Notes: a model not told the origin generated them from the sequence alone. A stretch of DNA of 64,000 bases from JANPIX01 sp031425195 (GCA_031425195.1 JANPIX010000024.1:1-64000); one strand, 5' to 3'. Counted from the stretch's first letter, positions 25,423 to 34,216 are shown. A program made the numbers and translations.

Positions 25423-26451
25423 ATGATCACGCAGCAGGATTTTGGCCAGTTTGCCGGGCGCAAGGTGACGGCCTTTACAATCACGAACAGCAACGGTTTG
25501 CGCGCGACCGTCATCCCCTATGGCGCGCGGCTGACGGCGCTCGACATTCCCGACCGCGATGGAAAACTGGCGGATATCGTTCTGGGGCATGACCGGATTG
25601 AAGATTACATCGCAGGCACCGCCTATTTCGGGGCGACGTGCGGGCGATATGCCAACCGCATTGCAGGCGGGCGTCTGCCCTTGTCGGGGGACTTTCATCA
25701 GCTTGACCAAAATGAAGGCGAAAATCATCTGCATGGTGGGCGGTCAGGCTTTGATACGAAGGTGTGGGAGGTTGAGGAGGCGGGCGAGCAGACTGTTCTG
25801 TTCAGCACCGAATCCGCGGCAGGCGAGATGGGCTTTCCTGGGGCCTGCAAGATCTGGTCGCGCTATACCCTGACCGATGACAACCGCCTGACCCTGACGA
25901 TGGAGGCGATCAGCGACGCCGACACGGTGATGAACATGGTCAACCACAGCTATTTCAATCTTGCGGGCCAGGGATCAGGCCCAGTGCTGCAGCAACATCT
26001 GCGTCTTTCGGCCAATCACTACACGCCGGTGCGTGACGATCTTTTGCCAACCGGGGAAATCCTGGCCGTCGAAGATACGCCTTTTGATTTTCGGCAGTCG
26101 CGGCCCATTGGGCAGACGATGGCGGCCTTGCCGGACCCTGCAGGATACGACCACAACTGGTGTCTTGCAGGTGGCGGCACGGGATTGAGGTTGTGTGCAG
26201 AGGCGCATGATCCGGCAAGCGGCCGCCAGCTGACACTTTGGACAACGGAACCGGGCGTGCAACTTTATGTCGGCGGTTATCTGGACGAAGGGCTGCGTGG
26301 CAAGGCAGGTGTCGTTCTGGGGCCGCATGCAGGGTTCACACTGGAAACACAGAAATTCCCCGACAGCCCGAACAACCCGCAATTCCCATCAGCGCACCTG
26401 ACAGCGGGCACACGGTACCATCATCAGATGGTGTTAGCGTTTTCGGCCTAA
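25423..26451 (+). CDS. galM: Aldose 1-epimerase (galactose mutarotase)
   Basis: Interconverts alpha and beta anomers of aldoses such as galactose. 342 residues from ATG 25423 with GAGGA six bases upstream. Family blocks: FGATCGRYANRIAGGR, the catalytic histidines in NEGENHLHGG and MVNHSYFNLAGQ, and the late glutamate in VLGPHAGFTLETQKFPDSPN. It begins the sugar cassette that interrupts the flagellar genes; its stop overlaps the stop of the convergent regulator gene. It likely acts on the sugar imported by the adjacent YtfQRT-YjfF-type transporter. Confidence 0.93.
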   Translation: MITQQDFGQFAGRKVTAFTITNSNGLRATVIPYGARLTALDIPDRDGKLADIVLGHDRIEDYIAGTAYFGATCGRYANRIAGGRLPLSGDFHQLDQNEGENHLHGGRSGFDTKVWEVEEAGEQTVLFSTESAAGEMGFPGACKIWSRYTLTDDNRLTLTMEAISDADTVMNMVNHSYFNLAGQGSGPVLQQHLRLSANHYTPVRDDLLPTGEILAVEDTPFDFRQSRPIGQTMAALPDPAGYDHNWCLAGGGTGLRLCAEAHDPASGRQLTLWTTEPGVQLYVGGYLDEGLRGKAGVVLGPHAGFTLETQKFPDSPNNPQFPSAHLTAGTRYHHQMVLAFSA

Positions 26452-27191
26452 TTCGGGGCAGACACACCAGCGTTCTGGGCGTCAGCCGCCAGAATATCAC
26501 GCAGCGCTGCGTTCACCCGCGTGCCGTCCCCGTGTTCCATCGCGGCCACGACCTCGGCATAAAGCGAGGCTGTGGCGCTGGCGAAATCGATGGCGCCTGC
26601 CGCCATGCGTGGCGCAAAAGCGGCGGCGATTGCAAACTCGGTCAGGCCGCTGCTGGCGCGCAGCAAGGGGTTCTGCGACGCCTCGCACAATGTGCGGTGG
26701 AATTCGAATTCCGCCATCGCGCACGGCTCTGGCATGGTGGCGCAGGCATTTCGCTGATTGAGCCAGTAGTGCAGCATGCGCATGTGGTCCGACGTTCGCC
26801 GCAGCGCGGCAGCGCGGGCCGCCTGCAGTTCGAGTGTATGGCGCACATCGAACAGACTTTGCAGAAAGGCATGATCAGGCTGGCCGTCGAAGATCCACGA
26901 CAGAACCTGCCTGTCAAACAGGTTCCAGCGGGTGCGCTGAAGAACGCGGGTGCCCACCTTGGCGCGGGCCTCGACCATGCCCTTCGCCTCCAGTGTCTTG
27001 AACGCCTCGCGCAGAACGGTGCGCGACACGCCGTACCGATCCATCATTTCGGCATCGTTGGGCAAGGTCTTGTCCAAGGGAAACTGCCCGGAAACGATGC
27101 CCGCGCCGATTTCATTGATCACGAATGTGTGGAAATTCCGTGCCGCCTGTCGCCCGGAAAGGGATCGGATCAGACTTCCGGGTTCACTCAT
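26448..27191 (-). CDS. GntR-family regulator, FadR/FCD type (DgoR-like)
   Basis: Transcription factor of 247 residues. A winged helix-turn-helix occupies residues 15-85 (PNDAEMMDRYGVSRTVLREA) and an FCD ligand domain follows; the linker block RTRWNLFDRQVLSWIFDGQ resembles DgoR-type regulators of galactonate and other sugar acids. I start it at ATG 27191, two bases after the permease stop, because longer reading would overlap yjfF. It is the last gene of the transporter operon and probably represses it in the absence of the sugar or a derivative; a candidate operator is at 31839. Confidence 0.88.
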   Translation of the reverse strand: MSEPGSLIRSLSGRQAARNFHTFVINEIGAGIVSGQFPLDKTLPNDAEMMDRYGVSRTVLREAFKTLEAKGMVEARAKVGTRVLQRTRWNLFDRQVLSWIFDGQPDHAFLQSLFDVRHTLELQAARAAALRRTSDHMRMLHYWLNQRNACATMPEPCAMAEFEFHRTLCEASQNPLLRASSGLTEFAIAAAFAPRMAAGAIDFASATASLYAEVVAAMEHGDGTRVNAALRDILAADAQNAGVSAPN

Positions 27192-27192
27192 C

Positions 27193-28170
27193 TTACAACT
27201 TCCAGAACGCCTTTTTCCTTTGGGCAGAGGCCGCGAACACCAGACGTTGCAGAAGAATGAACATAAACAGAAGCACGCCAATGACAATCTTGGTCCACCA
27301 GGACGACAGCGTTCCGTCAAAGATGATGTAGGTTTGCACAAGCCCCTGCAACATCACCCCGATGAAGGTGCCCGCGACAAAACCGTAACCCCCGGTCAGC
27401 ATTGTGCCGCCGATGACCACCGCCCCGATTGCGTCAAGTTCGACCCCCGTGGCGGCAAGCGAGTACCCCGCCGAAGTGTAAAGCGAAAAGACGACCCCGG
27501 CGAGACCTGCCAGAAACGACGACAGGGTGTAAATCAGGATGGTCGTGCGGGCCACCGGGACACCCATCAGCGCCGCAGACGTGGCATTGCCGCCAAGCGC
27601 ATAGACGTAAGACCCGAACCGCGTGCGATGCGCGAGTATGGCACCCAGAATGAACACCACAACCATGATACCGCCAATCGTGCTGATCCGCCCGCCGCCC
27701 GGCAGTCGCAGATAAGTCGCCGAAACCTGATCGTAAAAGTCGTGGCTGATCGCAATGGAATCGGGCGAAATAACCGAAGCGCCGCCACGCGCCAGAAACA
27801 TGCCCGCCAGCGTGACGATGAACGACGGCACCTCCAGATAATGGATCGCCGCCCCCATCGCCGCGCCAAAGGCCGCCGTCACCCCCAGCGCAATCGCAAA
27901 TGCGACGAGCGGATGCAACCCGGCCCAGGTGATCAAAACCGCGATCAGCACCCCGGTAAATCCGATGACCGCACCAACGGAAAGATCAATGCCGCCAGAC
28001 AGGATAACGAACGTCATGCCCACCGCCGTAATTCCCAGAAAGGCATTATCCGTCAGGAAGTTGCCCAGAACGCGGGTGCTGAGCATGCCGGGAAACTGGA
28101 TGACGGCGGCAAAGTACGCCAAGAGGAAGATGATCGCCGTGGCAACAAGCGGGCGGAGCGAACGGTTCAT
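27193..28170 (-). CDS. yjfF: Sugar ABC transporter permease, YjfF type
   Basis: Inner-membrane permease of a ribose/galactofuranose-type importer. 325 residues, about eight to ten transmembrane helices. The sequence closely recalls E. coli YjfF: LTDNAFLGITAVGMTFVILS then GGIDLSVGAVIGFTGV, VELDAIGAVVIGGTMLTGG and IIFDGTLSSWWTKIVIGVLL. It overlaps ytfT by four bases. Together with YtfT it forms the channel heterodimer. Confidence 0.9.
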   Translation of the reverse strand: MNRSLRPLVATAIIFLLAYFAAVIQFPGMLSTRVLGNFLTDNAFLGITAVGMTFVILSGGIDLSVGAVIGFTGVLIAVLITWAGLHPLVAFAIALGVTAAFGAAMGAAIHYLEVPSFIVTLAGMFLARGGASVISPDSIAISHDFYDQVSATYLRLPGGGRISTIGGIMVVVFILGAILAHRTRFGSYVYALGGNATSAALMGVPVARTTILIYTLSSFLAGLAGVVFSLYTSAGYSLAATGVELDAIGAVVIGGTMLTGGYGFVAGTFIGVMLQGLVQTYIIFDGTLSSWWTKIVIGVLLFMFILLQRLVFAASAQRKKAFWKL

Positions 28171-29183
28171 GACGATGACTTTCCTTGAACGGCCAACGGG
28201 GCGGCGCTTGCGGGGCGCTGGAACCGTTTGGCCGCGATCGGCGATTGCAGAACTAGGATCAGGATGATCACGCCCGATTTTACGACAAGGTTGAACTCTG
28301 GCGGAAATCCGGACACGAGGATGCCGGTGTTCATCGCCTGAATGATCAACGCACCGACGACGGACATGATGATGGAAAACCGCCCGCCCAGCAGGGACGT
28401 CCCACCAATGACAACCGCAAGAATTGCGTCGAGTTCAAGCCAAAGACCGGCGTTGTTGGCGTCCGCACCACGAATGTCGGCTGCGACGATGATCCCCGAC
28501 AGGGCAGCGCAGAAGCCCGAAAACACATAGACCGACAAAAGCAGCACGGCCGAGGATATCCCGGCGTACCTTGCGGCTGACCGGTTGATCCCGACCGCCT
28601 CGATCAGTAGGCCAAGGGCGGTTCGGCGCACGAGCACTGTCGCGAGAATTGCCAGCGTTGCCGCGATAAGTGCAGGCATGGGTAAGCCAAGGAACGATCC
28701 TGTGCCGATGAAGATCAGCGCCGGGTCTGAAAACGTGACGATGGACCCTTCCGTGATCAACTGGGCCAGCCCCCGGCCCGCCACCATGATGACAAGTGTG
28801 GCGATGATCGGCTGTATGTCGAGGATCGTGACAAGCACGCCGTTCCAAAGACCGCAGAGCAGCCCTGCCGCCAGCGCGGCCGGAACGGCGATATGCGCGG
28901 GCCAGCCTTCGACGACCATGGCCGCGGCCACGGCCCCCGCAATGGCCATTACCGCGCCAACGGACAGATCGACGCCTTTGGTCGCAATCACCGCTGTCAT
29001 ACCAATGGCGAGGATCGCAACCGGAGCACCCCGATTGATCACGTCGATCAGACTGCCAAACAGGCGGCCGTCCTGCCATTTGATGTCAAAGAAACCCGGA
29101 AACAAAAGCCAGTTTGCGAACAACACGATGGCAAGGCCAATCGTCTGCGGCGTTACAATCTTGGAAACCCAGCGCAGGTTCAA
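28167..29183 (-). CDS. ytfT: Sugar ABC transporter permease, YtfT type
   Basis: Second permease of the same importer, 338 residues and about nine hydrophobic helices. Family signature blocks are GMTAVIATKGVDLSVGAVMA and WLELDAILAVVIGGTSLLGG. Position between ytfR and yjfF matches the E. coli ytfQ-ytfR-ytfT-yjfF operon. Start ATG 29183 overlaps the ytfR stop by four bases. Confidence 0.9.
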   Translation of the reverse strand: MNLRWVSKIVTPQTIGLAIVLFANWLLFPGFFDIKWQDGRLFGSLIDVINRGAPVAILAIGMTAVIATKGVDLSVGAVMAIAGAVAAAMVVEGWPAHIAVPAALAAGLLCGLWNGVLVTILDIQPIIATLVIMVAGRGLAQLITEGSIVTFSDPALIFIGTGSFLGLPMPALIAATLAILATVLVRRTALGLLIEAVGINRSAARYAGISSAVLLLSVYVFSGFCAALSGIIVAADIRGADANNAGLWLELDAILAVVIGGTSLLGGRFSIIMSVVGALIIQAMNTGILVSGFPPEFNLVVKSGVIILILVLQSPIAAKRFQRPASAAPLAVQGKSSS

Positions 29184-30697
29184 TTTGCAGCCTCCGGTAC
29201 CTGGGCCGCAATGGCCTGCACAATGACAACGGGCGAGATGTTTTCGCCCCGCAGTTCGGCCACCATTTCGCGGTCGCGCATCACGACGACACGGCTTGAA
29301 TAGGCGACTACCTCATCAAGCTCCGACGAGATCACAAGCAGGGCAAGGCCGTCTTCGCGCAGGCGATTGATGGTCCGCACGATTTCGGCATGCGCCCCGA
29401 CGTCGATGCCCCGCGTGGGTTCGTCGAGGATAAGAAAGCTGGGGTCGATGGCAAGCCAGCGCGCCAGAATCACCTTTTGCTGGTTGCCGCCGGACAACAG
29501 CTTTACCGGCATGTCATGGTTGGCGGCCCGGATGTCGAGCGCATCGGCAAACCGACCGGCAATTTCGATCTGTTCATCGCGGTTGAGTGCCCGATACCAG
29601 CCAAGTTTGGCCTGCAGCGCGATGATGATATTTTCGCGAACCGACAGATCGCCAAAAATGCCGTCGGCCTTGCGATCTTCGGGGCAAAAGCCAAAACCTG
29701 CCGCGACTGCCTGAACCGGCGTGCGGATTGATGTTGTCTGGTTGCCGATCACCACCTCGCCGGAATCGGCCTGGTCGATGCCGAACATCAGCCGCGCCAT
29801 TTCCGTCCGCCCTGAACCAAGAAGCCCGGCGACACCGACAACTTCACCTCGATGAATGTCGAGCGTCAGAGGGGCCACCTTGCCGACGCGGCCCAAGCCC
29901 TTGAACTGCAACAGGACAGGCCCGGTTTCCGCCTCGGCCACCGAACTGATTGGATGGATGATGGCCAGATCTTTGCCAAGCATCATACGGACGACCTCGG
30001 TCCGGTCAAGCGCGGGCAGGAGTTTGGTCCCGACCATTTTCCCATTGCGCAGAACGGTCACGCGATCGGATACGGCAAAGACCTGATCCAGAAAGTGGGT
30101 GATGAATACGATGGCCAGACCCCGGGATTTCAACTGCCCGATGATCTGGAACAGGCGGTCCACTTCGTTCTTGTCAAGGCTTGCGGTCGGTTCATCAAGG
30201 ACAAGCACTTTGCCCGACAGTTCGACGGCGCGGGCGATGGCCACAATTTGCTGGACCGCGACGGAATAGGCGCCCAGCTCGGCGCGCACATCGATATCAA
30301 GGCCGTAGCCTGACAGAATGTCACGCGCGCGGTTCTGGATTTCCGCCTTTTTCACCAGACCCCAGCGCGTGGGTTGGTGACCCAGAAACAGGTTTTCGGC
30401 CACGGATCGGTTGGGCAGCAGGTTTACCTCTTGATAGACCGTGCCGATACCGGCGTCCTGGGCCTGCATGGGATCACGAAAGCCTATTACCGCGCCATCA
30501 AGAAACAATTCGCCGGCATCGGGTTGATAGACGCCGGTCAGAATTTTGATCAATGTGGATTTGCCCGCGCCGTTTTCGCCCAGAAGGGCATGAACTTCAC
30601 CGGCATGAAGGTCGATGCTTACAGAATCGAGCGCGCGGTGCAGGCCAAACGTCTTGGAGACATTCTGGGCGCGGAGCACAATTTTATCAGTCGTCAT
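29180..30697 (-). CDS. ytfR: Sugar ABC transporter ATPase, YtfR type (two nucleotide-binding domains)
   Basis: Energy subunit of a monosaccharide importer; 505 residues with two ATPase domains. First domain: Walker A GENGAGKST near residues 40-48 and Walker B VLVLDEPTASLD. Second domain: the degenerate Walker A GLLGSGRTE typical of this subfamily, signature LLSGGNQQKVILARWL and LILDEPTRGIDVG. ATG 30697 follows GGGGGAAA. Two hairpins lie between it and ytfQ. Confidence 0.94.
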   Translation of the reverse strand: MTTDKIVLRAQNVSKTFGLHRALDSVSIDLHAGEVHALLGENGAGKSTLIKILTGVYQPDAGELFLDGAVIGFRDPMQAQDAGIGTVYQEVNLLPNRSVAENLFLGHQPTRWGLVKKAEIQNRARDILSGYGLDIDVRAELGAYSVAVQQIVAIARAVELSGKVLVLDEPTASLDKNEVDRLFQIIGQLKSRGLAIVFITHFLDQVFAVSDRVTVLRNGKMVGTKLLPALDRTEVVRMMLGKDLAIIHPISSVAEAETGPVLLQFKGLGRVGKVAPLTLDIHRGEVVGVAGLLGSGRTEMARLMFGIDQADSGEVVIGNQTTSIRTPVQAVAAGFGFCPEDRKADGIFGDLSVRENIIIALQAKLGWYRALNRDEQIEIAGRFADALDIRAANHDMPVKLLSGGNQQKVILARWLAIDPSFLILDEPTRGIDVGAHAEIVRTINRLREDGLALLVISSELDEVVAYSSRVVVMRDREMVAELRGENISPVVIVQAIAAQVPEAAN

Positions 30698-30708
30698 GAT
30701 TTCCCCCG

Positions 30709-30730
30709 ACAGTCCGCTGAAGCGGACTGT
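30709..30730. repeat. Perfect palindrome, 10-bp arms, ytfQ-ytfR gap
   Basis: ACAGTCCGCT-GA-AGCGGACTGT. It shares the CTGAAG centre with palindromes in the dnaA-dnaN gap. In the mRNA it would form a hairpin just before the ytfR ribosome site. Confidence 0.7.
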
Positions 30731-30759
30731 CCCTGTCAAATGATTTTACATCAACAGAA

Positions 30760-30792
30760 TTCCGCCGACCGGCATGGGACCGGACGGCGGAA
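30760..30792 (-). terminator. Stem-loop behind ytfQ
   Basis: TTCCGCCG and CGGCGGAA, with inner CCGG/CCGG arms, form a long hairpin starting 23 bases after the ytfQ stop. No T-run follows. It likely protects the ytfQ message or attenuates ytfR so that the binding protein is made in excess. Confidence 0.55.
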
Positions 30793-30814
30793 CCTGAAAG
30801 GCCACGGGAGGAAA

Positions 30815-31777
30815 TTAGTAACCAAGGCCCTTGCGACGATCATACTCGCCCTGCGGATCATCCGCCGGAGTATAAAGCTTCGATTCGGTGATGATGAACT
30901 TTTCGGGCGCAGTACCGTCTTTCAGATACGCGGCAAGCGCGTCAAAGGCAGGACCCGCCATGTTGGGCGTCAGTTCAACGGTCGCGTTTGCCTCACCAGC
31001 GACCATGGCGGCAAAGATATCCGGCACGGCGTCGATCGACACCACCAGAATGTCAGTGCCCGGCTTGAGGCCAGCATCCTTGATCGCCTGAATCGCGCCG
31101 ACGGCCATGTCGTCATTATGGGCGTAAACTGCGCAGATGTCGGCCCCGCCGTTTTCGGCCTTCAGGAAGCCTTCCATGACTTCCTTGCCTTTCGACCGGG
31201 TAAAGTCGCCAGTCTGGCTGCGGGCAATGGTGATCGTCGGCGTGCCGGCAATCGCTTCTTCAAAGCCTTGCTTGCGGTTGATCGCGGGAGTGGAACCAAC
31301 TGTTCCCTGAAGTTCAACGACGCGGCAATCCTTGCCAGCCGTCGCACCCACCAGCCATTCGCCGGCGACGCGGCCTTCCTTGACCTGATCCGAAGCGACC
31401 GAAGTCAGATACAGGTCTTCCGAAGCGTCAACGCCGCGGTCAAGCAGGATCACGGGGATCGACGCTTCTTTGGCTTCGGTCAGGACTTCGTCCCAACCCG
31501 TCGCCACAACCGGGGCCACCATGATGGCATCGACGCCCTGGGCGATAAAGCCCCGGATCGCCTTGATCTGGTTTTCCTGTTTTTGCTGTGCGTCGGCAAA
31601 TTTCAGATCAATGCCACGTGCCTCGGCCTCGGCCTTGGTCACGGATGTTTCGGCGGCGCGCCAACCGGATTCCGACCCGATCTGCGAGAAACCGACGACA
31701 AGATCTTGTGCCATTGCGGTCGTCGACATAAGTGCCGACATGCCCGCGACAAGCGCGAACTGTTTGAATTTAAACAT
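30815..31777 (-). CDS. ytfQ: Galactofuranose-type sugar-binding protein, YtfQ type
   Basis: Periplasmic substrate-binding protein of 320 residues with a signal peptide ending ALMSTTAMAQ. The mature part strongly recalls E. coli YtfQ, which binds galactofuranose: VGFSQIGSESGWRAAETSVT, QQKQENQIKAIRGFIAQGVD, VVELQGTVGSTPAINRKQGF, RSQTGDFTRSKGKEVMEGFL and VELTPNMAGPAFDALAAYLK. ATG 31777 has GGGAGGAAAC upstream. First gene of the transporter operon. The exact sugar (galactofuranose, or another pentose or hexose furanose) is inferred from similarity. Confidence 0.92.
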   Translation of the reverse strand: MFKFKQFALVAGMSALMSTTAMAQDLVVGFSQIGSESGWRAAETSVTKAEAEARGIDLKFADAQQKQENQIKAIRGFIAQGVDAIMVAPVVATGWDEVLTEAKEASIPVILLDRGVDASEDLYLTSVASDQVKEGRVAGEWLVGATAGKDCRVVELQGTVGSTPAINRKQGFEEAIAGTPTITIARSQTGDFTRSKGKEVMEGFLKAENGGADICAVYAHNDDMAVGAIQAIKDAGLKPGTDILVVSIDAVPDIFAAMVAGEANATVELTPNMAGPAFDALAAYLKDGTAPEKFIITESKLYTPADDPQGEYDRRKGLGY

Positions 31778-32037
31778 GTTTCCTCCCAAGGATGTGAATG
31801 CGCGGCTCTTGACGGCCCTACATGCATGACGCTAGCAAAAGTAATACTATATGTAAAAGGAAAAACGGGGATGGGGCAGCTGGAGTTTTCGGACGGCGGA
31901 TTTGGTTTTCAAAACAGGCGTTTGCGCCAATGTGAATGCGGTTGGCCAGGCGGCTGGAACGTCTTGAAATCTGTCAAAGTGCAGTCGACGATCAACTTGC
32001 TGCTTGCGATATCGATGATTCGTGGCAGTGTCGCGGC
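31778..32037. other. Intergenic region upstream of ytfQ
   Basis: 260 bases between the ytfQ start and the FliJ-like stop. It should hold the sugar operon promoter and a candidate FadR-type operator. No coding frame is convincing. It also marks the boundary between the sugar cassette and the second half of the flagellar cluster; no repeats or mobile-element ends were seen. Confidence 0.5.
31839..31849. promoter_or_regulatory. Candidate FadR-type operator upstream of ytfQ
   Basis: AAGTAATACTA matches the general FadR-subfamily consensus TNGTNNNACNA except at the first base. It lies about 62 bases upstream of ytfQ in an AT-rich patch. The likely ligand is the DgoR-like regulator encoded at the end of this operon. 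Confidence 0.4.
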
Positions 32038-32361
32038 CTAGCGTTGCGCCAGTTTCCGAAGCACTTCGGCCTTGCCGACTGCTTCGCGTGCCTGTCGGGT
32101 TGTTTCGGCCACCCGGACGGTCTGACTGGCCAGAACGGGTTCAATCTCGGCCCGGCGTTGATCTGCCCAGATTTGGTAGCGCAGGGCTATCTGCGCCTCG
32201 GCAGCCGGATCAAGATCGAGGGCGGGCAAGGGTTCAAGATCGGCCAGTCGGTCAAGGCTTGCCTGACGTGCGGCACGCGCTTGCGACAGGTCGGAAAGGC
32301 GCAGGTCACGCAGCAGATTTGCGATCCGTCCCAACGCGGCAAGATCCCGGCCCTGGGTCAT
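32038..32361 (-). CDS. FliJ-like small helical flagellar protein (putative)
   Basis: A 107-residue protein rich in alanine, arginine, leucine and glutamate, predicted to be wholly helical with heptad-like spacing (LRDLRLSDLSQARAARQASL). No signal peptide or membrane segment. Its start overlaps the flhB stop by four bases, so it belongs to the flhA-fliR-flhB operon. Small coiled-coil proteins in this position can act like FliJ, which links the ATPase FliI to FlhA, but sequence alone does not establish this. No other fliJ candidate was seen in the window. Confidence 0.5.
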   Translation of the reverse strand: MTQGRDLAALGRIANLLRDLRLSDLSQARAARQASLDRLADLEPLPALDLDPAAEAQIALRYQIWADQRRAEIEPVLASQTVRVAETTRQAREAVGKAEVLRKLAQR

Positions 32362-33446
32362 CTGCGGCCTCCATTCAGGCGGGCGCGTTTGCGCATTGCC
32401 TCGGAAAAGCGGATGGCGGCGGCAACGGCGCGGTAGTGATCGATGCCGATTTCCTGCCCGATGTCGGTTGTGGCGTGCAAGGCGCGGGCAGTGGGCGGAT
32501 CGCGGTGAATGGGAACCCCCGCCTCTGCCGCCTTTTCGCGGATGCGGGCGGCAATTTCGTCAACGCCCTTTGCAAGGCAGATCGGTGCGCGCCGCGAGCC
32601 GCGATCCCACTTCAACGCCACGGCGTAGTGGGTCGGGTTCACGATGATCACGTCTGCCTTGGGCACGTCGGCAAGCATCTGGTTGGTGGCAAGATCGACG
32701 GCCCTTTGCCGACGATGAGCCTTTGCATGCGGATCGCCTTCCTGATCCTTGTGTTCTTCGATCATGTCCTGTCGTGACATACGATTGCGGGCCATGAACT
32801 GGCTTTGCTGCCAGAAATAGTCGACAGCGGCCACGCACACGGAAACAATGGCAACCTGCATCAGAAAATCCACCATCAACTGAGCGAGCGTGGCGGTCGC
32901 CTGCCCCGGGGTTTGATAGACGGTACCCAAAATCTGTTCCACCCGGCCCTGCAGGAACAGCACAAGAACGACCGAAACGATCACCATCTTGATTGCGCTT
33001 TTGGCGAATTCGAACAGACCGGCGGGACCGAATTTGTGTTTTGCTGTCGCGACGGGCGAAATGCGCGACCATTTGGGGATCAGGTTTTCCGACGAAAACA
33101 ACAGTCCCTGCTGCGCTATCAGCACCAGCAACACAAGGCCAGCCGGTACAAGAACCAACAGTGCAAGGTCCATGCTGATCGTGCCAATAATGCCGCCGAC
33201 GGGTGGTGCGGCGCCGTCAAACATCAACCGGGCAAGGCGGTCAGGCTGATCCAGCATCACCATTGCGGACTGCCCGATGGCCATCATGGCGGCCCCGCCA
33301 AAGGCCGCGAAGGCGAGCGTGAACCCGACATAACCCACGGCGACGTTAACGTCGGCAGACCGTACAATATCCCCCTTTTCGCGCGCCTGCTGAAGCCGCC
33401 TTGCAGACGGGTCAAGGGTTTTTTCGCTGCTATCCTCTTCGCTCAT
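32358..33446 (-). CDS. flhB: Flagellar export switch protein FlhB
   Basis: Inner-membrane export component that switches substrate specificity after self-cleavage. 362 residues from ATG 33446; four hydrophobic segments lie between residues 35 and 215, then the cytoplasmic domain with the autocleavage motif NPTH at residues 270-273 (VIIVNPTHYAVAL). It begins with a TGA-overlap to fliR and interacts with FliK. Longer upstream reading is antisense or overlaps fliR. Confidence 0.96.
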   Translation of the reverse strand: MSEEDSSEKTLDPSARRLQQAREKGDIVRSADVNVAVGYVGFTLAFAAFGGAAMMAIGQSAMVMLDQPDRLARLMFDGAAPPVGGIIGTISMDLALLVLVPAGLVLLVLIAQQGLLFSSENLIPKWSRISPVATAKHKFGPAGLFEFAKSAIKMVIVSVVLVLFLQGRVEQILGTVYQTPGQATATLAQLMVDFLMQVAIVSVCVAAVDYFWQQSQFMARNRMSRQDMIEEHKDQEGDPHAKAHRRQRAVDLATNQMLADVPKADVIIVNPTHYAVALKWDRGSRRAPICLAKGVDEIAARIREKAAEAGVPIHRDPPTARALHATTDIGQEIGIDHYRAVAAAIRFSEAMRKRARLNGGRR

Positions 33447-34216
33447 CTTGGGCTGACCATGGGCGCGGTCAGGAATTCGCCCATGGCCGCCACCCAGACG
33501 CCCAACGCGAGGGGGGCCATGATCGCGAACAACGCAAGGCCCCCCAGGGTGAGTGCGGGCGCCCCGATCATCGCGACCATCAACTGCGGCATCGCGCGGT
33601 TGATCACACCAAGAGCGAGGTTGTAGATAAGTGATGCGATCATGAAGGGCGCAGACAGCGAAAACGCCAGCGCAAAGATGTGCCCGATCTGCCCCGTGCC
33701 CCAATCTGCGACGTCCACCGCAAGAGGAATACCGCCCGCAGGAAGGATGTCATAGGACAGGATGATCATTTCAGCCACGCGAACGTGCAGCCCCAGCGCC
33801 ATCGCCAAGGCGAGCCCGGCAACTGTCAGGATGGTGCCCAGAACCGGCAAAGGATCGGCGTCGATGCCCCCGAAAAGCTGCGAAAGCGATGTGGACTGCG
33901 CAATGATCGTTCCCGCGATCTGCAGCGCATGAACAAACAGGCGAAGCCCAATGCCCAAAAGCAGGCCCGCCAGCACTTCGGTGAGAAAGGGAAGCGGACT
34001 GGTCATTGTGGGGATGCGGTCGACAACGGCGGGCATTGTCACCGCGGCGAAGGCAAGCGCCAGAACCAGCCTGACGCGCGCGGGAATGGTCTGCTCGCCA
34101 AAGGCTGGCAGCAGCGCCATCATGGCACCGACGCGCAGAAACACCATGAAGGCGGCCAAGAACCACTCCCGGCCAAGGCCGGAAAGCGCCGTCAATTGGG
34201 CCATTATTTCGGTCAC
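33443..34216 (-). CDS. fliR: Flagellar export gate protein FliR
   Basis: Inner-membrane gate subunit, 257 residues, about six transmembrane helices. Conserved features include FLRVGAMMALLPAFGEQTIP, ARVRLVLALAFA and a C-terminal GVINRAMPQLMVAMIGAPA. Overlaps flhA and flhB by four bases at each end. Confidence 0.94.
   Translation of the reverse strand: MTEIMAQLTALSGLGREWFLAAFMVFLRVGAMMALLPAFGEQTIPARVRLVLALAFAAVTMPAVVDRIPTMTSPLPFLTEVLAGLLLGIGLRLFVHALQIAGTIIAQSTSLSQLFGGIDADPLPVLGTILTVAGLALAMALGLHVRVAEMIILSYDILPAGGIPLAVDVADWGTGQIGHIFALAFSLSAPFMIASLIYNLALGVINRAMPQLMVAMIGAPALTLGGLALFAIMAPLALGVWVAAMGEFLTAPMVSPR

Noticed and set aside
25367..32037. Mobile-element origin of the sugar island
   Set aside because: No integrase, transposase, tRNA or flanking direct repeat could be seen, so transfer is only a possibility.
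30374..32041. Long plus-strand open frame opposite ytfQ and ytfR
   Set aside because: Antisense of two clear transporter genes; composition and lack of motifs show that it is a GC-rich shadow frame.
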